From Vibrio maritimus (lineage in GTDB: Bacteria; Pseudomonadota; Gammaproteobacteria; Enterobacterales; Vibrionaceae), in assembly GCF_021441885.1 (NCBI RefSeq), contig NZ_CP090439.1, positions 868,001 to 932,000 on the forward strand: a DNA stretch of 64,000 bases, written 5' to 3'. Positions 33,006-41,312 of the stretch are shown here, one piece after another (the stretch's first letter is position 1; every line of letters begins with the position of its first letter). The notes below the pieces were generated by a model, which saw only the letters and a program-made list of their open reading frames with translations, searched no databases and was not told the origin of the DNA. Both the position numbers and the translations under genes were made by a program.

Positions 33006-33590
33006 TTAGAAGTACTCGTTTAAGTGCGCTTCGAATCTTGCAAAGTCGTTGTCGATATCTGCATTTTTCATCACGTCATACGCAGCAAAGGTTGGCAAAG
33101 CTTGCATGCCAAAGAAGCGGAAGTTGGCGTGCATGTGGAACATCAAATCGTCGACGCTTTTTCCTTGGAAAAGGTATTCAGATTCATTGTTGAATGATTC
33201 TTCTGGTGCATTAAAAGTCAAAGAGAGCATGTACTTAGACTCGGTTTGAGTACCACCTGTGCCGTAGTTTTTCTTTGGCTCTTCTTCTGAACGACCATCA
33301 AACAAACACAAGTCACCACCCATACCAGCAGTAAATACCTCGTCCATGTACTTTTTAAAACTCCAAGGCACAGTCATCCAGTTTACTGGCGATTGAATGA
33401 TCACTCGATCTGCCCATTTGAAGTGTTCTAATTGTGCTGGTACATCAGTCTCTTCTTGCATAGTGACGACGCGCGTTTGATGACCTTTGGTTTCAAGAAG
33501 AGTTACCGCTTTGTCCACAAGAGCAGCGTTAAGCTTGCCTTCAGAGAATGGATAAGGTTGGTGTGCGTTGATAATAAGTACGTTGCTCAT
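33006..33590 (-). CDS. mdaB: NADPH:quinone reductase, MdaB family (copy 2)
   Basis: This 194-residue paralogue of the protein at 26214 is the same length and has the same landmark segments (NVLIINAHQPYPFSEGKL, WADRVIIQSPVNWMTVPWSFKKYMDEVF, NYGTGGTQTESKYMLSLTFNAP). Roughly two thirds of residues match by eye. It stands alone without a LysR partner. Its 242-base upstream region contains repeats around GGTAACC (AAGGTAACCT and AGTAACCTT at about 33654-33701) that could bind an HxlR- or other winged-helix regulator. Confidence 0.85.
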   Translation of the reverse strand: MSNVLIINAHQPYPFSEGKLNAALVDKAVTLLETKGHQTRVVTMQEETDVPAQLEHFKWADRVIIQSPVNWMTVPWSFKKYMDEVFTAGMGGDLCLFDGRSEEEPKKNYGTGGTQTESKYMLSLTFNAPEESFNNESEYLFQGKSVDDLMFHMHANFRFFGMQALPTFAAYDVMKNADIDNDFARFEAHLNEYF

Positions 33591-33832
33591 GGTTTAATGA
33601 CCTCTTAGTTTCATGTTGGCTAGGAATCACTCCGAGCGCTTGAGTGGTATATTAAGGTAACCTAAAAACCAAATGCAATTAGTATACTTTTAGTAACCTT
33701 AGTGTTTGACACTCTTGTGACATAACGGTCATCGTTGATCACACAGTTTTTGATCTTGATTGTGTACCTTCAATCAACAACTTAGTAATCTGAATCTCAA
33801 TTAATTGTGGTTTATCAAACAGAGACAAAACA

Positions 33833-34144
33833 ATGAAGGTTGTTGCGGTAACCGCATGCCCGACAGGCATCGCTCATACCTATATGGCAGCAGACGCCAT
33901 TCGCAAGGCTGCTCAAAAACAGGGCATAGGCGTCAAAGTGGAAACTCAGGGCGCAATGGGAATAGAAAGCCAATTGAGTACCCAAGATATTGCTAATGCA
34001 GACTTGGTATTGATTGCCTCTGACATTGAAGTGGAGCATCGAGCGCGCTTCACGGGTAGCAAAATACATTGTGTAACGATCGAAGAGGTCCTTACGGATG
34101 TCGAATCTGTACTTCAGCGCTGCGTTGAATTGGCTGGTCGTTAG
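33833..34144 (+). CDS. Stand-alone fructose-type PTS EIIB
   Basis: This 103-residue protein has the fructose-family EIIB signature CPTGIAHTYMAADAIRKAA; the phosphorylated Cys is residue 9. It continues with VKVETQGAMGIES and a C-terminal helix. It accepts phosphate from an EIIA, perhaps from the next gene. The same motif occurs in the EIIABC permease at 36195. It is the first gene of a short PTS group, three bases before the HPr-EIIA gene. The ribosome binding site is weak. Confidence 0.85.
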   Translation: MKVVAVTACPTGIAHTYMAADAIRKAAQKQGIGVKVETQGAMGIESQLSTQDIANADLVLIASDIEVEHRARFTGSKIHCVTIEEVLTDVESVLQRCVELAGR

Positions 34145-34147
34145 AGC

Positions 34148-34945
34148 ATGATAGAGCGTCGAATTACATTCGTTCTGCCTGAAGATGGTTTTTCAGGTTG
34201 GAAGGTGAATCGATTGAAAACCTTGAGCGGCATGTTTCGCTCTGTGGTGATATTGCACAATTTGACGTGCTGGGACAGTGCTAACATCGAACACGCCCTC
34301 AAAGTCTTTGCGCTCGCAGGAAAACAAGATGATCTGTGCCAACTTCACATAGAAGGCTCTGACGCCGAGCTTGCCTGCATGGTATTGATGGACTTTGTCG
34401 CTGAACACTTTATGTTGGTCAACACGGCGCATCGCTCTAATAAGCGAGCAAATCTGTCGCTTCTCAAAGCGCTTAGCACCTTTCAGTTACCCTTCGAGCT
34501 TGATTATCACTTTGCTCGCGTTGAGGATGCCGAAAAAGCACAGGTACTTGCAAAGATTGCCAATCTAGCGAGTCAAGAACATGGCGATAAGCTGGAACAA
34601 GATTTTCTTAACCGCGAATTGCACTCATCTACTGCCACAGGAAAAATGATTGCTCTGCCTCATATCATCACTCCATTGATTGAGAGGGCGACGTTGGTCG
34701 TGATTAAGTCGCCTGAGCCTATGGACTGGCAATCACCGAAACTTGGACCAGTATCGCTGGTCATTTCATTAATCTTGCCATCTCCTCCTAACCGGCCTTT
34801 GTTGGTAAGTTTTACCCATTTAACCAAGTCTCTACTAGATGAGGAGTTCTGCCATCTCTTGACCACGAGTCGCGAGCCAGAAGCGATAAGAGCCATCCTC
34901 ACCCATCAACTTGTTAAGGGGCAGCGCGCCCAACCCTCACAGTGA
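34148..34945 (+). CDS. Degenerate HPr-like domain fused to PTS EIIA
   Basis: This 265-residue protein has an N-terminal HPr-like domain (about residues 5-90). The active His15 motif GLHARP is replaced by GFSGWK, putting Ser16 where the phosphohistidine should be. A type-2 EIIA domain follows (about 125-255), with active His172 in TGKMIALPHIITP. The EIIA half can therefore take phosphate from a separate HPr and pass it to an EIIB, perhaps the one just upstream or the EIIABC permease. The HPr-like part probably acts as a regulatory or docking domain. It overlaps the convergent AraC gene by 9 bases. Confidence 0.75.
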   Translation: MIERRITFVLPEDGFSGWKVNRLKTLSGMFRSVVILHNLTCWDSANIEHALKVFALAGKQDDLCQLHIEGSDAELACMVLMDFVAEHFMLVNTAHRSNKRANLSLLKALSTFQLPFELDYHFARVEDAEKAQVLAKIANLASQEHGDKLEQDFLNRELHSSTATGKMIALPHIITPLIERATLVVIKSPEPMDWQSPKLGPVSLVISLILPSPPNRPLLVSFTHLTKSLLDEEFCHLLTTSREPEAIRAILTHQLVKGQRAQPSQ

Positions 34946-35767
34946 TTGGCGATACTCACTTGGGGTCTGCCCAGAGCGAGATTTAAATACCCTGAAGAAA
35001 TAATTGACGTCTTGATAGCCACATCGGGTAGCGACTTCTTGAAGCTTAAAATCGTATTTCTTGAGCATGAACTTCGCGCGCTCCATTCGTACCCAAGTAA
35101 TGTAATCAGCCAAAGTCATATGTCCATGCTGCCTAAACAGTCGTGAAAGGTGGTTGGGGCTGATGTGAAAACGACGTGCAATACTGCTTCTCGTGATCGT
35201 CCGATGAAAGTTCTCTTGAATGTAGATACAGATACCCTGATAGAGATCACCACTTTTTAGATTATCCGAGGGCTCGGACACCATGGATTGGCTATAGGAA
35301 AGCAGCGCCATCAATAGATGTTCATCCATTGGCGACTTTTGGGGCTCGCGAGCAATCGCATTCAATGCCTCTAAAATATGGTCGATAGCATGGCCGGTAC
35401 GGGTCTGGATACTGTGTTTTTGGATATCATAGAACCCTTTTTCTCCCTCACGCTTACTCACTAAACTGAAGCCCATTTGACGTTTGCCAAACAGCAAACT
35501 CAGCACTGAGCAATCTCCCTGCCAGTTAGGTTTATTCCAACAGTTTGGTGGGATATAGAGCGCATCACCAGAGAGTACTTTAATGGTTGAAATGCCTTGT
35601 TCAGGGTCTTCGAGCTCATTTTCATACTCACCACTTATTACCAGCTCTAAGCGTGGGAAGTTGACCTGATAGCTAAATGCTGGTGGTGTTAACTGATCGG
35701 CCGCAAACCAGATGCGGTTGAAATGCTCTCTTTCAGAGATCAGGGTTTCAATCAGGTTGTGGAACAT
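34937..35767 (-). CDS. AraC-family regulator of the PTS group
   Basis: This 276-residue protein has an N-terminal cupin-like sensing domain (FPRLELVISGEYENELED...DALYIPPNCWNKPNW) and a C-terminal double HTH (about residues 175-275: ITRSSIARRFHISPNHLSRLFRQHGHMTLADYI; EVATRCGYQDVNYFFRVFKSRSGQTPSEYR). The ATG at 35767 is preferred over an upstream TTG at 35797; GGAGA lies 11 bases upstream. It is divergent from the EIIABC permease gene and probably activates it in response to the sugar. It overlaps the HPr-EIIA gene end. Confidence 0.85.
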   Translation of the reverse strand: MFHNLIETLISEREHFNRIWFAADQLTPPAFSYQVNFPRLELVISGEYENELEDPEQGISTIKVLSGDALYIPPNCWNKPNWQGDCSVLSLLFGKRQMGFSLVSKREGEKGFYDIQKHSIQTRTGHAIDHILEALNAIAREPQKSPMDEHLLMALLSYSQSMVSEPSDNLKSGDLYQGICIYIQENFHRTITRSSIARRFHISPNHLSRLFRQHGHMTLADYITWVRMERAKFMLKKYDFKLQEVATRCGYQDVNYFFRVFKSRSGQTPSEYRQSL

Positions 35768-36194
35768 GGCGACAGTTTCTCCAGTAAACGAGAGCAAAAA
35801 CAGAAAAAATCGTGATTCACGTCATGCTTATTCTCACTATAGAGCAGGTTACAAAGCTCTAGAAAGGTATGACAAGAAAAATGTCTCTCGATTCTTGTCT
35901 CAAACACGAATCAATATAAGTTATTGTAAAATATTAATATATTGTCATTTAATTTAAGCCGATGGACTAGTAGTTTATATTGAGCTAGTTCACACTAAAA
36001 TAGTGTGGTTACAATAATCCAGTAAAAGCCTTCTTGGTGCACTAAAAAATATTGCCAAATCTACGGATAATTATCCTATCGAGTGACTACATCACTTCTC
36101 GACTCTAGCGCCGGTGACATGCACGGTAATAAAAACTGGGAAAGAGAATCTTGTAGTCCAACCTCCCGACACAAGGTTAAATAGGACAATCATT
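35768..36194. promoter_or_regulatory. Divergent control region between the AraC gene and the EIIABC gene
   Basis: This 427-base region holds three clear inverted repeats. CGTGATTCACG lies at 35811-35821. GACAAGAA/TTCTTGTC lies at 35871-35878 and 35892-35899. CACACTA-AAA-TAGTGTG lies at 35991-36007. The last two are likely regulator sites, perhaps for the AraC protein and for a CRP-like or other repressor. No ORF is supported. Confidence 0.5.
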
Positions 36195-38087
36195 ATGATT
36201 ACGGATCTCATCAATGAAAAACTGATCTGCCTAGATCTAAAAGCGACCAGTAAGGATGAAGTGTTCACTGAGATGGCAGAGCTTCTAGCTGAACAAGGTA
36301 GAATCAGTGACAAACCCCAGTTCTTAGCAGACATTTATGCGCGAGAAGAAATCGGCAATACCGGTTTTGAGGATGGCGTTGCTCTGCCCCATGCGAAGAG
36401 TAAAGCGGTTAATGAGCCAGCGGTAGCTATCGGTGTCAGTAAAACTGGTATCGATTATGGCGCGGAAGACGGTCAACCATCGAAACTGTTTTTTATGATC
36501 GCCTCCCCAGATGGTGGCTCAGAGCATCATATCGAGGTACTCGCCGAGCTTTCTTCGAAATTGATTGAAGAAGGGTTTATTGAGAGCTTCCTTAACGCTC
36601 AATCTGAGCAGCAAGCTCTCGAATTATTACTCGCAAAATCAGAATCTAGTAACGATCTGCCAGAAGCAAACAAAGGCTTTTTGATTGGTGTCACTGGATG
36701 TCCGACAGGGGTCGCGCACACTTACCTAGCTGCTGAAGCGCTAGAAAAAGGGGCAGCAGAGCTTGGTTACCAAATTAAGGTCGAAACCAATGGCTCTATC
36801 GGTGTTAAAAATGCCCCGACTGCTGAAGAAATTGCTCGAGCGGATGCGATTGTTGTCGCTTCAGATAAACAAGTTGATATGAATCGGTTCGCTGGTAAAA
36901 AACTCATTGAGGCTGGTGTTAAAGCGCCGATTAGCGATGCAAAAGGTCTGATAGAAAAATCGCTAAACGCTCCGGTTTTTGTTGCCGATGCGACAGCCGC
37001 TAAGTCTGTTGATAACTCGTCAAAACGTTCAGATCTCTATCGTTATCTGATGAACGGCGTATCGCATATGATTCCGTTTGTTGTCACTGGTGGTTTGCTG
37101 ATTGCTTTGGCGTTGGCGATTGGTGGTCAACCTACAGAAGCGGGTATGGCCATTCCTGATGGCAGCATGTGGAACAAGGTGCTCGATGTGGGCGTTGTTG
37201 CCTTTACGCTGATGATTCCTATCCTAGCTGGCTATATTGCGTATGCGATTGCTGACCGCCCGGGTTTGGCACCTGGTTTGATTGGCGGTTGGATTGCAAA
37301 CAACGGTTCATTTTATGGTGCTGAAGCAGGCACGGGCTTTATTGGTGCTATCGTCGCGGGCTTATTGGTCGGTTACTTCGTGAAATGGGTAACGACGCGC
37401 AATTACCACAAGTTTATCCAGCCTTTGGTGCCAATTATGATTGCGCCAATCACGGGTTCATTGTTTATCTCAGCGCTGTTTATCTTTGTTATTGGTGCGC
37501 CGATTGCGAGCTTGATGGACAGCTTGAATGCGATGCTAATTAGCATGAGTACGGGCAGCGTTATTTTGCTGGGTATCGTACTCGGCGGTATGGCTGGCTT
37601 TGATATGGGTGGCCCTTTTAACAAGGTAGCGTTTCTATTCTCAGTAGGCATGATTGCCAGTGGTCAAACGCAGTTCATGGGTGCGATGGCGTGTGCTATT
37701 CCAGTTGCACCGTTAGGTATGGGACTAGCTACAGTACTCGGTCGTAAATTCAACCTATTCGAAGAGTCAGAACTTGAGGCGGGTAAAGCAGCAGGTGCGA
37801 TGGGTCTAGTAGGTATCTCTGAAGGTGCGATACCGTTCGCAGCGCAAGATCCAATGTCAGTTATTCCAGCTAACGTAATCGGCTCTATGGTTGCAGCGGT
37901 TATGGCGTTCTCATTCGGCATCACGAATAGCGTAGCCCATGGCGGTCCAGTTGTTGCCTTACTTGGTGCGATGAACAAACCACTGCTTGCTCTAGTATGT
38001 ATGGCTGCTGGTACTGTTGTGACTGCTTTGGTTTGCATTAGCTTGAAGAAAATGCGTGTAGAAAAAGTTCAATTGGCTGCGGCGTAA
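36195..38087 (+). CDS. PTS fructose-type permease EIIABC
   Basis: This 630-residue permease has EIIA at residues 1-150 (His66 in FEDGVALPHAKS), EIIB at about 160-270 (Cys169 in GVTGCPTGVAHTYLAAE) and EIIC from about 290 (membrane segments such as FVVTGGLLIALALAIG and GIVLGGMAGFDMGGPFNKVAF). It imports and phosphorylates fructose or a related sugar. The true sugar cannot be read from sequence; no fruK or mannitol/mannose enzyme is adjacent. AGGA nine bases upstream fits the ATG at 36195. It ends at a strong terminator. The in-frame upstream extension to 36114 lacks support. Confidence 0.88.
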   Translation: MITDLINEKLICLDLKATSKDEVFTEMAELLAEQGRISDKPQFLADIYAREEIGNTGFEDGVALPHAKSKAVNEPAVAIGVSKTGIDYGAEDGQPSKLFFMIASPDGGSEHHIEVLAELSSKLIEEGFIESFLNAQSEQQALELLLAKSESSNDLPEANKGFLIGVTGCPTGVAHTYLAAEALEKGAAELGYQIKVETNGSIGVKNAPTAEEIARADAIVVASDKQVDMNRFAGKKLIEAGVKAPISDAKGLIEKSLNAPVFVADATAAKSVDNSSKRSDLYRYLMNGVSHMIPFVVTGGLLIALALAIGGQPTEAGMAIPDGSMWNKVLDVGVVAFTLMIPILAGYIAYAIADRPGLAPGLIGGWIANNGSFYGAEAGTGFIGAIVAGLLVGYFVKWVTTRNYHKFIQPLVPIMIAPITGSLFISALFIFVIGAPIASLMDSLNAMLISMSTGSVILLGIVLGGMAGFDMGGPFNKVAFLFSVGMIASGQTQFMGAMACAIPVAPLGMGLATVLGRKFNLFEESELEAGKAAGAMGLVGISEGAIPFAAQDPMSVIPANVIGSMVAAVMAFSFGITNSVAHGGPVVALLGAMNKPLLALVCMAAGTVVTALVCISLKKMRVEKVQLAAA

Positions 38088-38151
38088 TTAGTAAACTCTA
38101 CACTCTATGCTGTTAACGAGCTCCTAAAGGTGCCCCCCGCGCCTCTAACGT

Positions 38152-38178
38152 AAAAGCCCCATAAATGGGGCTTTTTTT
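38152..38178 (+). terminator. Strong terminator after the EIIABC gene
   Basis: AAAAGCCCC (38152-38160) pairs with GGGGCTTTT around ATAAAT, followed by a run of seven T. It lies between the EIIABC gene and the convergent TetR gene. Confidence 0.9.
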
Positions 38179-38189
38179 ATGAAACTTGC

Positions 38190-38912
38190 TTACATCGGGC
38201 ATTCGCCCCAATCGCATTCAACGTGGTAAATAAGGTCTGTCACCTTAGTTGGTGTTAAGCGGTCCTTTGCCTCTACTTGAAGCATATGTGCTGTCAGCTG
38301 TTCGAATAGTTGCCAATGTTTTAGTAGGCATTCATCCTCTTCCGTTGCTACGTCGGACCAGGTCTCTTTAAGCATTGGCATCATGCAGGCAGAACCATAG
38401 GCATATAGCATCATTTGCCATTTAAGCTCGCGCATTTCGAAGTGTTTGCCATCGGTGCGGTCTTGGTTATATTTGTCGACCAATGCCATCACGATGCACT
38501 CAATTTCACCTTTACTATCGATGAAGTAGTCAAAAAATTCATTTTCTTGGCGCATAGCATCTGCGATGAGCTGAATGGGCTGACGTACTACCATTAGGTT
38601 GGCTAGCATTTCACAGGCAAATCGATATAGCTTGATGTTCGCGGGTGTATCTTCTGGGAGTTGCTCGAGCAGATTTAAAATGTACTTCTGCATGTAAGCA
38701 TGCATGTGGTCGCTGATGCCGTACCAGATTTGTTCTTTGCTACCAAAGTGGTGACGGATCAAGCTGTGCGACACGCCGGCGCGCTCACTGATATTACGAA
38801 TAGAAACTCGCTCATACCCAAGTTCGCAGAACATTTCTGCGGCGACCGTCATGATCAGGTTTTTCGTCTCTTCTGCCGCCATGGCGCTGCGACGACCTTT
38901 CTTCTTCTCCAC
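38190..38912 (-). CDS. TetR-family repressor of the RND efflux operon
   Basis: This 240-residue protein has an N-terminal TetR HTH (about residues 17-62: IMTVAAEMFCELGYERVSIRNISERAGVSHSLIRHHFGSKEQIW). The ligand domain is about 180 residues, with a long C-terminal tail rich in acidic residues. It is divergent from two adaptor proteins and an RND pump. Three matching 20-bp operator-like sites fill the divergent region, so it very likely represses that operon and is released by a toxic substrate. Confidence 0.88.
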   Translation of the reverse strand: MEKKKGRRSAMAAEETKNLIMTVAAEMFCELGYERVSIRNISERAGVSHSLIRHHFGSKEQIWYGISDHMHAYMQKYILNLLEQLPEDTPANIKLYRFACEMLANLMVVRQPIQLIADAMRQENEFFDYFIDSKGEIECIVMALVDKYNQDRTDGKHFEMRELKWQMMLYAYGSACMMPMLKETWSDVATEEDECLLKHWQLFEQLTAHMLQVEAKDRLTPTKVTDLIYHVECDWGECPM

Positions 38913-39071
38913 TCGATACCTTTTTAATTAATCAATCCTATACAGGGTACTGAATTACCTACCTATCGACAAGGTGCACATCAACAGAGCTGCACAATGC
39001 AGTAGATCTACTTAAGCCAGGGTTTGAGAGCTTCTTATAACCAAAAGCGATGAAGCTCATCGAAAAAATTA

Positions 39072-39091
39072 TACTGCACACATGTACAATA
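39072..39091. promoter_or_regulatory. TetR operator site 1
   Basis: TACTGCACA-CA-TGTACAATA forms an inverted repeat with half-site TAYTGYACA. The same 20-bp pattern recurs twice downstream at 39120-39139 and 39143-39162. This first copy matches the dyad best. Confidence 0.7.
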
Positions 39092-39119
39092 ATTATTGAT
39101 CTCCTTCAAATTATACATA

Positions 39120-39139
39120 TACTGCACAACTGTAAAGTA
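39120..39139. promoter_or_regulatory. TetR operator site 2
   Basis: TACTGCACA-AC-TGTAAAGTA has the same left half-site as site 1 and a looser right half. It starts 48 bp after site 1. Confidence 0.65.
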
Positions 39140-39142
39140 ATT

Positions 39143-39162
39143 TACTGCACACCCGTAAAATA
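39143..39162. promoter_or_regulatory. TetR operator site 3, overlapping a TATAAT element
   Basis: TACTGCACA-CC-CGTAAAATA ends over TATAAT at 39161-39166, a likely -10 box, 18 bases before the first adaptor gene. Repressor here would block the promoter. It starts 23 bp after site 2. A leader of only a few bases would follow, so another promoter may lie upstream. Confidence 0.6.
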
Positions 39163-39180
39163 TAATTTGGGATAAATATT

Positions 39181-40254
39181 ATGAAAACCCATCGTCTATT
39201 CAAAAAAACCAGCATGCTGGTGCTCCCCGTTTTGGCGGCCTTTGGTCTGTCTGGGTGCAACCAAGCACAATCAGAAATCAATGAGCCAGTGATTAAGCCT
39301 GTTAAAGTGGTGGAGGTCCCAGAACTCAATTTTGCTCCTGTAAACAGCTACCTAGCGCAGGTTGATGCAACAGACCGTGCGCAACTCTCTTTTCAAGTAG
39401 CAGGGCAAATTTCATCCATAGACGTAAAGATGGGTGAGGCGATTAATAAAGGTGAGATTTTGGCAACGCTCGATCCTACCGATTACCAAGTCGCGCTGGA
39501 TGCAAGACAGGCTGAGTTTGATTTGGCGGAATCTCAACTGAAACGCGCTAAGCAGCTTTTTGCCAAAAAGCTGATCAGTGCCGATGAGTTTGACCGCAAC
39601 GAAACTCAGTTTAAAGCCGCTGAGGCATCCCTTGCCCAAGCTAAAGCTGACCTAGGTTATACCCAAATTATCGCGCCATTTGATGGTGTGGTATCGCTAA
39701 CGTATCAAAAGCCTTTTGAAGTTGTTGGTGCGAAGCAGCCTATTTTGAACCTTATTAGCAGCCAAGATTTGGATGTTACCTTCACGATTCCAGTGACAGA
39801 GGTGAAGGCGATGACGCTTGAGCAGTTAAAAGACCAGCATTTCTTTGTGACTTTAGATAGCCATCGCAACCAACGAATCGAAGCGCGTTTTCGCGAAATT
39901 GCGATGCAGCCTGATCTTGATACCAACAGCTATGCCGCTGCGGTAACAATTGCTAAGCCTGCAAACATCAATGTTCTGTCTGGTATGTCAGGACAAGTGC
40001 ATATTCAAAGTGAAGCCAAAGAGCGAGCGTTCTCACTACCAGCAAGCGCTTGGATTAGCCAACAAGACAGCAGCGGAAAAGTATGGCGCTTTGATCCAGA
40101 AACGCAGCAAATTCATCAAGTCCAACTTTCTACCAACGAGGTTGGTGCGGTAACCGCAGGTCTTCAGCAAGGCGACCAAATTGTGGTTGCAGGCGCTGCC
40201 AATCTAGTGGAAGGGCAACGCGTAAAACTATGGACACGTGAGGGCGGTATCTAG
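39181..40254 (+). CDS. RND efflux periplasmic adaptor lipoprotein 1
   Basis: This 357-residue membrane-fusion protein has a lipobox (FGLSGC26N). It shows a lipoyl/barrel-sandwich domain split by a helical hairpin (about residues 60-160; AQLSFQVAGQISSIDVKMGEAINKGEILATLD and ELAESQLKRAKQLFAKKLI-like stretch), then a beta-barrel and membrane-proximal domain. It bridges the RND pump to an outer-membrane channel. The second adaptor starts on its own stop codon (TAGTG). Two adaptors per pump are known from TriABC of Pseudomonas and VexIJK of V. cholerae. No TolC-like gene is present here. Confidence 0.88.
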   Translation: MKTHRLFKKTSMLVLPVLAAFGLSGCNQAQSEINEPVIKPVKVVEVPELNFAPVNSYLAQVDATDRAQLSFQVAGQISSIDVKMGEAINKGEILATLDPTDYQVALDARQAEFDLAESQLKRAKQLFAKKLISADEFDRNETQFKAAEASLAQAKADLGYTQIIAPFDGVVSLTYQKPFEVVGAKQPILNLISSQDLDVTFTIPVTEVKAMTLEQLKDQHFFVTLDSHRNQRIEARFREIAMQPDLDTNSYAAAVTIAKPANINVLSGMSGQVHIQSEAKERAFSLPASAWISQQDSSGKVWRFDPETQQIHQVQLSTNEVGAVTAGLQQGDQIVVAGAANLVEGQRVKLWTREGGI

Positions 40255-41312
40255 TGAAAAAGTCAATTATTGCAATCGGACTGGCAGCTCTCACGCTTCA
40301 GGGCTGCTACTCGGATATCACCGAACGTGAACGAGCACCTTTGATGGTTGAGACTATTGAAGTGTCTAAGCCTGTTGAGCAGCAGTATCGCGAGTTTCGT
40401 GGTCAGGTGGTGACTGCAGAGCAAACAAACCTGTCATTTCGAATTCAGGGTGAGATTGCTCATCTTCTTGTGAAGCCGGGACAATCGGTGAAGAAGGGTC
40501 AAGTGGTCGCTAAGCTCGACGACAAAAAGCTCCAGCAGCAATATCGTGATGCACTAGCTCAGTATGAGTTGGCGACTAAGCAGTTACGCCGTGGTGCCGA
40601 GCTCTACTCTCGCGAAATGATCTCGAGCTCTGAGCTAGATGAGCTGACCTCTAACCGACAGCTTACTAAAGCGCAATATCAGAATATTCAGCATCAGATT
40701 CAATACACCAGTTTGAAAGCGCCATTTGCTGGCGTCGTCGCTGAAGTGGACAAAGAGCGTTTTGAGAATGTTGGTCCAGGTGAAACTGTGGTCTCGATTT
40801 ATCAAGATGACAAGGTCTATGTGAAGATCAGTCTCTCCGATCATATTCTGGCCTCTATTACGCCACAAGCACAGCGAGATGCTTATGAACCAAGAGCTTT
40901 CTTCTCTGGTCAGGATAAAAGCTACACCATGGAGTATCTAGAGCACTCTAGCGAGCCCGATGCAGTGAGCCGTGCCTACGAGCTTTGGCTTCAGATGCCG
41001 CAGCCAGGTGCCAAAATCTTGCCGGGTACGAGCGTGTCTGTGCACGTTGATATGGTGGCTGCCGGACTAAGCACAATTCAAGGTTATCAATTGCCAATGA
41101 CAGTGCTAGAAGCAGGCAACCAGCCGAGCGAATTTTTTGTGTGGAAACATGAAGAAGGCGTAGCAACAAAAACGCCAGTGCGTGTTGACCAAGTCAACAG
41201 CTTCGGTGTGATTGTCGATTCTGGCGTGAGCCAAGGTGACATTTTGATTAGCTCTAGTTTAAGAAAACTGAGAGACGGTGAAGCAGTAGCGCTCATGGAG
41301 AACAATAAATAA
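40254..41312 (+). CDS. RND efflux periplasmic adaptor lipoprotein 2, GTG start
   Basis: This 352-residue second membrane-fusion protein has a lipobox (LTLQGC18Y). The N-terminal barrel-sandwich motif is TNLSFRIQGEIAHLLVKPGQSVKKGQVVAKLDD, and the C-terminal domain is VLEAGNQPSEFFVWKHEEGV-like. The GTG start shares one base with the preceding stop (TAGTG), and its own stop shares one base with the pump start (TAATG), so the three genes are translationally coupled. It is only distantly similar to adaptor 1, so the two probably form a heteromeric adaptor ring. Confidence 0.88.
   Translation: MKKSIIAIGLAALTLQGCYSDITERERAPLMVETIEVSKPVEQQYREFRGQVVTAEQTNLSFRIQGEIAHLLVKPGQSVKKGQVVAKLDDKKLQQQYRDALAQYELATKQLRRGAELYSREMISSSELDELTSNRQLTKAQYQNIQHQIQYTSLKAPFAGVVAEVDKERFENVGPGETVVSIYQDDKVYVKISLSDHILASITPQAQRDAYEPRAFFSGQDKSYTMEYLEHSSEPDAVSRAYELWLQMPQPGAKILPGTSVSVHVDMVAAGLSTIQGYQLPMTVLEAGNQPSEFFVWKHEEGVATKTPVRVDQVNSFGVIVDSGVSQGDILISSSLRKLRDGEAVALMENNK

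Noticed and set aside
26214..33590. The two mdaB copies as ends of a transposon
   Set aside because: They are diverged coding genes in the same orientation, with no inverted repeats, target duplication or transposase.
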